Part shown: positions 51,943-59,918 of the stretch, in pieces
Layout: the number at the start of each line of letters is the position of its first letter
How positions within the stretch are numbered: the stretch's first letter is position 1
NCBI RefSeq assembly: GCF_001758785.1
Contig: NZ_LROM01000102.1
Coordinates: forward strand, 41,142-105,141
DNA: 64,000 bases
Source: Duganella phyllosphaerae
GTDB lineage: Bacteria; Pseudomonadota; Gammaproteobacteria; Burkholderiales; Burkholderiaceae_D
Reading direction: 5' to 3'
The notes under the pieces: generated by a model
Told to the model about the DNA's origin: nothing
Database searches by the model: none
The model's input: only the letters and a program-made list of their open reading frames with translations
Translations under genes and position numbers: made by a program

Positions 51943-53181
51943 ATGTCGCTCACCTATATCTGGTCTGGATTTTTCGTGGTCGGCTTGCTGGCCGCACTGG
52001 TGCAGTTTTTCTTCATGGGCGACACCGAGATTTTCAAGCGCATTGTCGATGGCACTTTCGTCTCGGCCAAGTCCAGCGTGATGGACATCGCGCTGCCGCT
52101 GGCCGGCGTGATGACCTTGTGGCTCGGCATCATGAACATCGGTGAAAAGGCCGGCGCGGTCAACCTGCTGGCGAAGATTATCGCGCCATTCTTCTCGCGC
52201 ATCTTCCCCGGTGTGCCATCGAACCACCCGGCCAACGGCCACATGGTGATGAATTTCTCGGCCAACCTGCTGGGCCTCGATAACGCCGCCACGCCGTTCG
52301 GTTTAAAGGCGATGGAAAGCCTGCAAACCCTCAACCCCAAGGCCGACGAACCGACCGACGCCCAGATCATGTTCCTGGTGCTGCACACCTCGGGCCTGAC
52401 CCTGATCCCGGTGGCGATCATGGCGCAGCGCTCGATCATGGGCGCGGCCGACCCGGCCGACATCTTCATTCCGTGCCTGATTGCCACCTACGTGGCCACC
52501 GTGACCGGCATCATCGTGGTGTCGATCCGCCAGCGCATCAACCTGATCAACCGCGTGGTGCTGGGCTGGCTGGGGGGCATGACTGCCGCCATCCTGGGCA
52601 TGATCTGGTATTTCACCGAATACCTGACCAAGGCCGAGATCCAGAAGTTTTCCACCGTGTTCAGCAACCTGCTGCTGCTGGTCGTCATTGTCGGCTTCAT
52701 CCTCGGCGCCTTGCGCAAGAAGGTCAATGTCTACGATGCCTTCATCGAGGGCGCCAAGGGCGGCATCGAAACCTCGATCAAGGTCATTCCGTACCTGGTG
52801 GGCATGCTGGTGGCGATCAGCGTGATCCGTAACGCCGGCGTGTTCAACTTCGTGGTGCAGGGCTTTACCTGGGTGTTTACCCACATGGGCATCAATACCG
52901 ATTTCGTGCCGGCGCTGCCCACCGCGCTGATGAAGCCGCTCAGCGGCAGCGGCGCCAAGGCCATGATGATCGATACCATGCAAACCTACGGTCCCGATTC
53001 CTTCGTGGGCCGCCTGGCGTGCGTGTTCAACGGCTCGGCCGATACCACCTTCTACATCGTCGCGCTGTACTTCGGCTCGGTTGGCATCCGCAAGACGCGC
53101 TACGCGATCTCGTGCGGCCTGATCGCCGATTTTGCCGGCGTGATCACCGCCATCGCGGTCGCTTACCTCTTCTTCCATTGA
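51943..53181 (+). CDS. SpmA-SpmB-like fused membrane protein (nucleoside recognition domain)
   Basis: A 412-residue polytopic membrane protein. The N-terminal half resembles SpmA (IADIALPLAGVMTLWLGIMNIGEKAG; NHPANGHMVMNFSANLLGLDNAATPFG) and the C-terminal half SpmB (YDAFIEGAKGGIETSIKVIPYLVGMLVAISVI; ALMKPLSGSGAKAMMIDTM). In Bacillus these two act in spore core dehydration; in non-sporulating Gram-negatives the fused protein has no settled function but has the gate fold of nucleoside transporters. It is 11 bases upstream of dacB, which in Bacillus is also clustered with spmAB. Confidence 0.88.
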   Translation: MSLTYIWSGFFVVGLLAALVQFFFMGDTEIFKRIVDGTFVSAKSSVMDIALPLAGVMTLWLGIMNIGEKAGAVNLLAKIIAPFFSRIFPGVPSNHPANGHMVMNFSANLLGLDNAATPFGLKAMESLQTLNPKADEPTDAQIMFLVLHTSGLTLIPVAIMAQRSIMGAADPADIFIPCLIATYVATVTGIIVVSIRQRINLINRVVLGWLGGMTAAILGMIWYFTEYLTKAEIQKFSTVFSNLLLLVVIVGFILGALRKKVNVYDAFIEGAKGGIETSIKVIPYLVGMLVAISVIRNAGVFNFVVQGFTWVFTHMGINTDFVPALPTALMKPLSGSGAKAMMIDTMQTYGPDSFVGRLACVFNGSADTTFYIVALYFGSVGIRKTRYAISCGLIADFAGVITAIAVAYLFFH

Positions 53182-53192
53182 TCGGGCTGTCC

Positions 53193-54842
53193 ATGTTGCG
53201 TCGTACCTTGCTTGCCGCCCTGCTGTTCGTTGGCTCCGTTCATGCCGCGCCGTTGCCGGAGCCGGTCGCGCGGCTGATGAAATCAGCCAAGATTCCAGAG
53301 TCGGCGGCCGGCATCGTCGTGCTGCGCGGCGACACCGTGCTGCTGGCGCACAATGCGCAGCAGGTGATGCAGCCGGCCTCGACCATGAAGCTGTTCACGG
53401 CCATGACCGCGCTGGAAAAACTCGGACCGGTATTCCGGGGCCGCACCGAGCTGCGCAGCAGCGCCGACGTCGTGCAAGGTGTGCTGCAAGGCGACCTGAT
53501 CGTGCGTGGCGGCGCCGATGCCGACTTCAACGAAGACGTGCTCCTGCACATGCTGCAGGCGCTGCGCAACCAGGGCATCACCGCCATCAACGGCGACGTG
53601 GTGCTGGACCGCACGCTGTTCCAGCCGGCGCGCCTCGACCTCGGCCAGCCGCCGTTCGACGAGTATCCGTGGGCCTACTACAACGTGATTCCCGACGCGC
53701 TGCTGATCAACACCAACCTGTTGAAACTCGAACTGCGCGCAGTCGGCGGCCAGCTAGCGATCGTGACCATGCCCGAGATGGACAACGTCATCGTGCGCTC
53801 CGACCTGCGCATGACTGATGCGACGTGCGCGCAGTGGGAGCAAGGCTGGCGCACCCCCGATTTCGTGCGCAGCGGCGACCGTATCGACGTGGTGCTGCAC
53901 GGCAGCTTCCCGCGCGATTGCGTGAAAACCGTCAACATCAACGTGCTCGATCCGCACGATTACCTGGCAGGCCTGGTGCGGGCCACCTGGCGCAAGCTCG
54001 GCGGCACGATTGCCGGCACCGTGCGCGAGGCGAATGCGCCGGTCCCGCAGTCCGCTGGATTGGCAAGCGCCCCGGCTGCGCAGCTATTGGCCGGCACGAC
54101 AGTCGCCCCGGCTGCGCAACAACCTGCGGTAACGACACTGGCCCCGGGCGCGCAGCAGCCTGCCGCCCCGAACGCCGCGCCGGCCAATGCCGATGCAGAC
54201 GAAGGCGTGCCTGCCGCGCCGCCAGCGACCACGCCGGTCGCACCGGTCACCACGCGCCTGCTGGCCGAACACGTTTCGCGCGCGCTGCCGGAAGTGCTGC
54301 GCGACGTCAACAAGAACTCCGACAACACGCTGGCACGCACCATTTTCCTCAGCCTGGGCAGCCTGGAAGCCGACCCGGCGCTGGGCAGCCGCCCACTGCC
54401 ACCGGACGGCCTCAACACCACCACCAGCGCCCGCGCCGATGCGACGATCCGGGCCTGGCTGCAACAGCACAACATCGACAGCACCGGCCTGGTGCTCGAC
54501 AACGGCTCCGGCCTGTCGCGCACTGAGCGCGCCACTGCTACCCAGCTGGCCGGCGTGCTGCAGGCGGGATTAAAAAGCAACTGGATGCCGGAATTTTTAG
54601 CCAGCCTGCCGATCGCGGCCACCGACGGCACCATGCGGCGCCGCCTGAAAGACAGCCCGGCCGCCACCCGCGCCCGCATCAAGACGGGCAGCCTGAACGG
54701 CGTGATTGCGATCGCCGGCTATGTGCAGGACGCCAACAACCAGCCTGTGGTGGTGGTGGCCATGCTGAACGATCCGCGCGTGGCCGGTGGTGCCGGGCGG
54801 GCGGTGCTCGATGCGCTGATTGACTGGGTGGCACGGCAATAG
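53193..54842 (+). CDS. dacB: D-alanyl-D-alanine carboxypeptidase/endopeptidase (PBP4, DacB)
   Basis: A 549-residue secreted peptidase (S13). Signal peptide LLAALLFVGSVHAAP (start MLRRTLL chosen from an upstream-open frame). Catalytic Ser63-x-x-Lys66 (PASTMK), SxN at KNSDN, and KTGSLNG near residue 500 are all intact, so it should trim peptidoglycan peptides. Unusual: an Ala/Pro/Gln/Thr-rich insertion of about 70 residues (roughly 275-350) inside the domain region. Pairing with an SpmAB-like gene mirrors the dacB-spmA-spmB order of sporeformers. Confidence 0.93.
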   Translation: MLRRTLLAALLFVGSVHAAPLPEPVARLMKSAKIPESAAGIVVLRGDTVLLAHNAQQVMQPASTMKLFTAMTALEKLGPVFRGRTELRSSADVVQGVLQGDLIVRGGADADFNEDVLLHMLQALRNQGITAINGDVVLDRTLFQPARLDLGQPPFDEYPWAYYNVIPDALLINTNLLKLELRAVGGQLAIVTMPEMDNVIVRSDLRMTDATCAQWEQGWRTPDFVRSGDRIDVVLHGSFPRDCVKTVNINVLDPHDYLAGLVRATWRKLGGTIAGTVREANAPVPQSAGLASAPAAQLLAGTTVAPAAQQPAVTTLAPGAQQPAAPNAAPANADADEGVPAAPPATTPVAPVTTRLLAEHVSRALPEVLRDVNKNSDNTLARTIFLSLGSLEADPALGSRPLPPDGLNTTTSARADATIRAWLQQHNIDSTGLVLDNGSGLSRTERATATQLAGVLQAGLKSNWMPEFLASLPIAATDGTMRRRLKDSPAATRARIKTGSLNGVIAIAGYVQDANNQPVVVVAMLNDPRVAGGAGRAVLDALIDWVARQ

Positions 54843-54863
54843 CGACAGCAGAACGCTCTCGGC

Positions 54864-55373
54864 CTAGATGTTCGTATCATCCACTGAAGGTAAGTCCAAT
54901 ACTCGCTGTGTGGATTCGGGACTTTCCGGCAAATCGTCGGTACCGAACGCAGGTATTCCCAATGAGTCAGCGAATTTGCGCAAGCCAGCATCTTCCGAAT
55001 AAATCGTGCTGGCGCCGTTGACCTTCGCAATCGCGACGATCTGGTGATCGAATTTTATTTTCTGCCACGGTGCATCAGGCTGAGCACCTTTTTTGTTACC
55101 CGTGCCAAGGGCATCGGCAATATTGATAGCGCACTCCAGCGCTGCTTTTTCATCGAAGGGAACAATGATGAATGCTGAGCGGCCCTTGAACGCCGACAAT
55201 ACCTCCGGGGCAGCCTTCACATAAAACTCGGACAAAGCAGGTGTAGGGATCAGGATTTTGGATTTCGACTTTTGCAGCGAGGCGACCAGATAGTCGAGTC
55301 TTTTACGAAGGCGATCCGAGGTACGCGGATCAAGCAACCTGATGAGTGTGCCTGCATCGAAAAGTACCTTCAC
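54864..55373 (-). CDS. PIN-domain protein (VapC-like RNase fold)
   Basis: A 169-residue PIN protein. The acidic residues expected for a metal-dependent RNase can be seen: the first Asp in VLFDAGTLIRLL, Glu in PALSEFYVK, Asp in KIKFDHQIVAIAKV and Asp in YSEDAGLRKFA. It is longer than classical VapC toxins (about 130 residues) and has an acidic tail (PESPESTQRVLDLPSVDD). Its start overlaps the stop of the upstream 244-residue gene by four bases (ATGA), the arrangement of a toxin-antitoxin operon with the toxin second. Confidence 0.9.
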   Translation of the reverse strand: MKVLFDAGTLIRLLDPRTSDRLRKRLDYLVASLQKSKSKILIPTPALSEFYVKAAPEVLSAFKGRSAFIIVPFDEKAALECAINIADALGTGNKKGAQPDAPWQKIKFDHQIVAIAKVNGASTIYSEDAGLRKFADSLGIPAFGTDDLPESPESTQRVLDLPSVDDTNI

Positions 55374-56104
55374 TCCACACCCCGCATGTCGAGATGGACG
55401 TGGACAGGATCATCGAGATCGTTCCAGCTGTTTCCCTTGGTGAGCCTTGCGGCGTTGAGGATATCCGAGATCGGCGTTTCGTCGAGTAATTCCCAGCCGG
55501 TGATCTTGAACTTCTCCAGCGTCCAGAGGCCATTTTCGCCGCGCAGCCAATCACCGTTGCCTGTGACCCGAACCGGGAGGGAGAGGTAGTGCTGAACCAG
55601 CTCGCGCGCCATCTCGCTATTTGCTTCGCATTTATGGACGGTGCCATCTGCGTCCTTGAGCCACACCGGAATGGTCTGGTCCTTGCCACCGATGCGAATG
55701 ACGACCCCGTCCAGGACACCTGCCTCTTTGACGCGATAGGTTTTTTGAACTGGTGTATCCCTGCCAGGAAAGACCAAAATCAGCGCGCTGGTCGGTAAGT
55801 TGATTTGGCCAACTGCATGGTCGGATTTCAGCATGTCGTTGATATTGTGGTAGGCCCGTCGAACGTCATCCGGTGCAGCGATAGTATTGGCCAGGCGCAG
55901 GCGCGACTCCACAGAGGCAATTGCATCGCATTCGACATGGGCATGTAACACCGCGCTGCCTTTTCTCACTTCCTTGAAATGTACGCAAGCCTGGCTGCCA
56001 TAGAGGGCTGCCAGTTCGTGCAAGTATTCAGCCAGTCGGGACATGGGAATAGTCTCCGGGCTGAATACATCAATACTGAAGTCGAGGGATTGCGAGTTTT
56101 CCAT
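55370..56104 (-). CDS. Unknown protein encoded with a PIN-domain partner
   Basis: A 244-residue soluble protein that I cannot assign to a named family, though its layout recalls uncharacterised proteins often found beside PIN genes. The N-terminal half has LAEYLHELAALYGSQACVHFKEVRKGSAVLHAHVE, the middle AYHNINDMLKSDHAVGQINLP, and the C-terminal half LPVRVTGNGDWLRGENGLWTLEKFKITGWELLDE, a beta-rich section, ending with a His-bearing VHVHLDMRG. No HTH, membrane segment or catalytic motif is evident. The four-base overlap with the PIN gene and lower GC than the dacB neighbour suggest a transferred two-gene module. Confidence 0.8.
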   Translation of the reverse strand: MENSQSLDFSIDVFSPETIPMSRLAEYLHELAALYGSQACVHFKEVRKGSAVLHAHVECDAIASVESRLRLANTIAAPDDVRRAYHNINDMLKSDHAVGQINLPTSALILVFPGRDTPVQKTYRVKEAGVLDGVVIRIGGKDQTIPVWLKDADGTVHKCEANSEMARELVQHYLSLPVRVTGNGDWLRGENGLWTLEKFKITGWELLDETPISDILNAARLTKGNSWNDLDDPVHVHLDMRGVE

Positions 56105-56198
56105 GACACAGCGAAATGGACGAAATGATCAGCCACAGTATGAGCCAGATAGATGAAATGTCAATCGTCACCGAGCGGAACCTCACTTGACAAGTACT

Positions 56199-57065
56199 TC
56201 ACTCCACCGGCGCAGTCTCCACACCCGCCGGCACCGCCACTGGCGCGGCCGGCAACACCGGCAGCGGGCTGGTCAGCACGTCCAGCAAGGCGGCGGTTTC
56301 CGCGTCCGGCGTGCCGTCGAACAGCGCCGGGCGGTACTTGGTCTGGAATACGGCCACCACGTTGCGGGTGGCCGTGTCGAACACGCCGGTCTGCGGTACG
56401 GCGTAGCCTACCTGCGCCAGCGTGCGCTGGAACCAGAAGATGTCGGGCAGTTGCTGCTGGTAGCCGGGCAGGCGCGCGGCCACGCGGCTCGGTTCGGGCC
56501 AGGTGATCAGGCCTTCGTCGGCCAGGCGTTTCCAGGGGAACAGCGGACCGGGATCGAGCTTGCGCTGCGGTGCGATCTCGTTGTGGCCGAGGATGTTTTC
56601 CGGACGGATGTTGTGACGCTTGACGATGTCCTTGAGCAGCAGCACCAACTGGTCGATCTGCGCCGGCTTGAACGGATACCAGGCGCGGCCCTCCGGCGTG
56701 TCCTTGTAGCCGGGGTTGACGATCTCGATGCCGATCGAGGCGGCGTTGAGCTGGTTGTAGATCTTCCAGTTGCTGTAGCCGGCGTGGTTCGACTGGCGCG
56801 ATTCGTCCACCAGGCTGTACACGGTGGGCTGGTCGGCGTCGGTCACCAGGTAGTGGGCGCTGACGTCCTGCGTGGTCAGGATCTTGACCGAACGCGGCGT
56901 GTCCGACACCGTGTAGTGGATGATGACGTACTTGACGCGGTCGCTCTGGCCGCGCGCGCTCAGGGTGCGGTCGATGGCCAGCCCGGCGGGCGGCGGGGGC
57001 GGCACGGTGGCGCAGCCGGCAAGCGCCAGCAGGGTGGACAAAACGGTCAGCGTTACGATCTTCAT
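56199..57065 (-). CDS. N-acetylmuramoyl-L-alanine amidase, lipoprotein (AmiD-like)
   Basis: A 288-residue Amidase_2 lipoprotein: lipobox LAGC near residues 15-18, zinc-ligand His in VIIHYTV and LGHNEIAPQRKLDPG (with the Lys and Asp of the site), and a C-terminal peptidoglycan-binding domain (WFQRTLAQVGYAVPQTGVFDTATRNVVAVF). It cleaves stem peptides from muramyl residues, probably at the inner face of the outer membrane. The tail is Ala/Pro/Val-rich. Last gene of the 61199-56199 minus-strand cluster. Confidence 0.92.
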   Translation of the reverse strand: MKIVTLTVLSTLLALAGCATVPPPPPAGLAIDRTLSARGQSDRVKYVIIHYTVSDTPRSVKILTTQDVSAHYLVTDADQPTVYSLVDESRQSNHAGYSNWKIYNQLNAASIGIEIVNPGYKDTPEGRAWYPFKPAQIDQLVLLLKDIVKRHNIRPENILGHNEIAPQRKLDPGPLFPWKRLADEGLITWPEPSRVAARLPGYQQQLPDIFWFQRTLAQVGYAVPQTGVFDTATRNVVAVFQTKYRPALFDGTPDAETAALLDVLTSPLPVLPAAPVAVPAGVETAPVE

Positions 57066-57107
57066 GGGGGTCTCAGGTAATCTCGGGCAACAGTTGCAGC
57101 AACATGC

Positions 57108-58097
57108 TCATGCGTGGGAGTGTAGTGCAATCCGCGCGGCCGCGTGGTGCGCCGGAACACTTATTTGCGTGAGCGAAAGTTCTGCCGGCAGCGCTGAACG
57201 CATCGCCTGCACGATGGCCGGATGCAGGGTGGCGGCGCGTCCGCTCACGGCGATCGGCCGCGCGCCGTAGCGCCCCACCAGCGCCAGCGCGATGCGTGCC
57301 AGCTCGCGCCCAGCCTGCTCGAGGATGGCGCGCGCCACCGGATCGGCGTCCGCTGCATGCGCGACCGCCAGCGCCAGCCGGCCAATCGCACCACGGTCCT
57401 GGCCATAGATGAACTGGCGCGAGAACGCCCAGTCGCTGCCGCCCACGTGGTCGAACACGGCGCGCGCCAGCGCCGACTGTTGCCATGCGCCCGGCTGTTC
57501 ATCCTCGCGGCGCCAGATATGGCGCATCGCCTCGCGCGCGATCCAGAAGCCGCCGCCGCCATCGTCGAGGGTCACGCCGCGGCCGCCGGCGCGGTGCAAG
57601 CTGCCATCCACATCGATCCACGCTGCGATCGAACCGGTACCAGCGACCACCAGGTAGCCCTCGCCCGGCGCGAAGCTGGCCAGATAGGCGATGTCGATGT
57701 CGCTGCGCACCGTGACCGCTGCGGGACTCAGTTTCAGTGCTGCGGCCAGCAGCAGGGCCGGTGCGCTGGAGAGGCTGTCGAACCCGGCCAGCGTTGCGGG
57801 CGCGATGTCCAGCACTGCGGCCAGCTGCGCGGCCGGCATGGCGGCGCCGTCAAAGCCGGTCAGTCCGGCGCAGACGAAGGCAGGAGTGGCGACCGCCAGC
57901 ACCTGCCCGGCCAGGTCGGCCAGCACTGCGCTCACCGCCGCAACACCAGCGGCAGAGCCCAGCTGGTTGGCCGAGATGCCGGCTACAAAACCTTCCGCCA
58001 CGATGGTGCCGGCAGCATCGGCCAGCGCCCAGCGGGTTTGGGTGCCGCCGGCGTCGATGCCGAGCGCCATCGAGTTCACGCTCATCACCAAGCTCAC
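57108..58097 (-). CDS. BadF/BcrA-family ATPase, N-acetylglucosamine kinase-like
   Basis: A 329-residue actin-like ATPase. Phosphate-1 motif GIDAGGTQTRWAL, phosphate-2/adenosine regions VVAGTGSIAAWIDVDG and VTLDDGGGGFWIAREA are those of GlcNAc/GlcN kinases. In this neighbourhood it most likely phosphorylates an amino sugar released from peptidoglycan. The start is uncertain: GTG at 58097 overlaps the upstream stop by four bases, and ATG codons at 58085 and 58070 are possible. Confidence 0.87.
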   Translation of the reverse strand: MSLVMSVNSMALGIDAGGTQTRWALADAAGTIVAEGFVAGISANQLGSAAGVAAVSAVLADLAGQVLAVATPAFVCAGLTGFDGAAMPAAQLAAVLDIAPATLAGFDSLSSAPALLLAAALKLSPAAVTVRSDIDIAYLASFAPGEGYLVVAGTGSIAAWIDVDGSLHRAGGRGVTLDDGGGGFWIAREAMRHIWRREDEQPGAWQQSALARAVFDHVGGSDWAFSRQFIYGQDRGAIGRLALAVAHAADADPVARAILEQAGRELARIALALVGRYGARPIAVSGRAATLHPAIVQAMRSALPAELSLTQISVPAHHAAARIALHSHA

Positions 58098-59740
58098 GCC
58101 TGCAAGGCGACCGTCACGCGCGTGCTTTCATTGCCGAGCCGGTCAACGGCACTCACCACCACGGCCTGGGCCGCGCCGGCCACCGCATCATCAGGCAGCA
58201 ACATTACCGGGCGCGACGAGGGCGCCACCGCGAAGCGCCACTGGGCGCCGTAGCGTGTCCAGATCGCGTAATGGCTCACCGGCTTGCCGGCGCCAGCAGA
58301 CAGGCGCAAGCCGGTGCCGTTGGTTTCACGGCGCGCGGTCGCTGTTGGCGCCGTGGGCAGATCGGAGCCGAGCCACGGCGTGGCCGGCGCCAGCGCAGCG
58401 CTCTGGTAGGCGCGGGCGCGCAGCTGGTCGGTGATGCCCTTGCGGTTTTCCATCAACGGCGCAATGCTGAAATGCACGTGGCCACGGGCGCCGGCGCGGG
58501 TGCGCGTCACGCCGATCTGTTTGACGATCTCGTCGGGCGCAAACGACTTGGCGCTGTTGTCGATACGGCTCGTGTACAAGCCGGGCCAGACGTGACGCGC
58601 GTACGTATTTTGCGCCAGCCAGTAGTCGAGCAGCACGCCGAACGCCTGCGGCGCCTGCGCCACCGGCCAGTACAGCTGCGGCGCCAGGTAGTCGAGCCAG
58701 CCGTTGTTGAGCCACAGTTCGGCATCGGCATAAAGCTTGTCGTACTGGCTGAAGCCCACGATGCCGGTCGGGCGGCGGTCGGGGCGGCCGATGCCGAACG
58801 GGCTGATGCCAAAGCGCACCCAGCTCTTCTCGCGGTGGATGCCCTTGTACAGCGCCTCGATCAGGGTATTGACGTTCTGGCGCCGCCAGTGCGGACGGTC
58901 GAGCGCGCCGCCGCCGAGCAGGTAGCGCTGCCACGACGGCTCGTCCGGGAAATCGAGTTCGCGCCGTGCGGCGCTGCCGCCATCGAGGGCCACGCCCTCG
59001 GCGCCGGCGGCACTGGTATTGTCGATCGGGTAAGGATAGAAATAGTCGTCGATGTGGACGCCGTCGATGTCATAGCGGCGCACCACGTCGAGGATCACGT
59101 CCAGCGTGCGCTGGGCGGCAGCCGGCTCGCCCGGGTCCATCCACAGGTAGCGCCCGTACGTCTTGACCGCTTCGGGATGGGTGTACGACATGTGGTTGCG
59201 CGCCAGCGGCGACTTGGCCGTGGCATGGCGCGCGCGGTACGGGTTGAACCACGCGTGCAGTTCCAGCCCGCGCGCATGGGCCTGCTCCACCCAGAATTGC
59301 AGCGGGTCGTAGGTGGGCGCGCGGCCCTGCTGGCCGGTGAGAAACTCCGACCACGGCTCGAGCGCGGACGGGTAAATGGTATCGGCGCTGGGGCGCACCT
59401 GCAGCACGATGGCGTTCAGGTTGAGCAGCTTGCAACGCTCGAGGATGGCGATGGCTTCGGCCTGCTGCTTTTCGGCAGACAAATTGCTGCGGCTGGGCCA
59501 GTCGATATTGGCAACCGTCGAAATCCAGGCGGCGCGGAACTCGCGCGGCGCCGGCGGCGGGTTGACCAGGCTGGGCGGCGTCGGTGTGACCGGCGGCGGC
59601 AAGGCCCCGGGTGCAGCCGGCGCGGCCGGTCCTTCGGGCACGACCGCAGTCGGCGTACTCGAGCAGCCCTGCATGATGGCAGCCACGGCGCCGGCCACGC
59701 CAGCGCTCAAGGTCAGCCGTTTCTTCGCATTGAATACCAA
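58094..59740 (-). CDS. GHL10 family glycoside hydrolase, lipoprotein (DigH/YddW-like)
   Basis: A 548-residue TIM-barrel lipoprotein. REFRAAWISTVANIDWPS, LNAIVLQVRPSADTIYPSALEPWS, YDIDGVHIDDYFYP and GISPFGIGRP are hallmark GHL10 (former DUF187) segments. DigH of E. coli, in this family, cuts denuded peptidoglycan strands. The start is a TTG at 59740 with GGGGA about 6 bases upstream; it places a lipobox-like MQGC at residues 23-26. A longer ATG frame (59842) would read through an inverted repeat and spoil the signal. A Pro/Ala linker follows. Confidence 0.87.
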   Translation of the reverse strand: MVFNAKKRLTLSAGVAGAVAAIMQGCSSTPTAVVPEGPAAPAAPGALPPPVTPTPPSLVNPPPAPREFRAAWISTVANIDWPSRSNLSAEKQQAEAIAILERCKLLNLNAIVLQVRPSADTIYPSALEPWSEFLTGQQGRAPTYDPLQFWVEQAHARGLELHAWFNPYRARHATAKSPLARNHMSYTHPEAVKTYGRYLWMDPGEPAAAQRTLDVILDVVRRYDIDGVHIDDYFYPYPIDNTSAAGAEGVALDGGSAARRELDFPDEPSWQRYLLGGGALDRPHWRRQNVNTLIEALYKGIHREKSWVRFGISPFGIGRPDRRPTGIVGFSQYDKLYADAELWLNNGWLDYLAPQLYWPVAQAPQAFGVLLDYWLAQNTYARHVWPGLYTSRIDNSAKSFAPDEIVKQIGVTRTRAGARGHVHFSIAPLMENRKGITDQLRARAYQSAALAPATPWLGSDLPTAPTATARRETNGTGLRLSAGAGKPVSHYAIWTRYGAQWRFAVAPSSRPVMLLPDDAVAGAAQAVVVSAVDRLGNESTRVTVALQA

Positions 59741-59761
59741 AACATTCCCCGATACAGTTGA

Positions 59762-59882
59762 GGAAACCGCTAAAAACCTACTGCGCGGCCCGCTATCGCC
59801 GCTGCGTTGCTCAGCGTACCTGCGTACGCTTGCGCTACTCACGACGATAACGAACCGCTCGCTACGGTTTTTAGGGGTTTCC
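59762..59882. repeat. 121-base inverted-repeat element between GHL10 and AmpG-like genes
   Basis: Ends GGAAACCGCTAAAAACC (59762-59778) and GGTTTTTAGGGGTTTCC (59866-59882), complementary with one mismatch; the middle contains a smaller palindrome GCGTACCTGCGTACGC. It fills most of the gap between the two genes, has no open frame of its own and looks like a dispersed palindromic element. Confidence 0.72.
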
Positions 59883-59918
59883 TTGAGCGTCGTATTGTAA
59901 TGCGACGATCACCGATTG

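Noticed and set aside
57737..59761. 674-codon plus-strand frame opposite kinase and GHL10 genes
   Set aside because: Arg/Ala/Gly-rich composition without motifs; both minus-strand genes are well supported.
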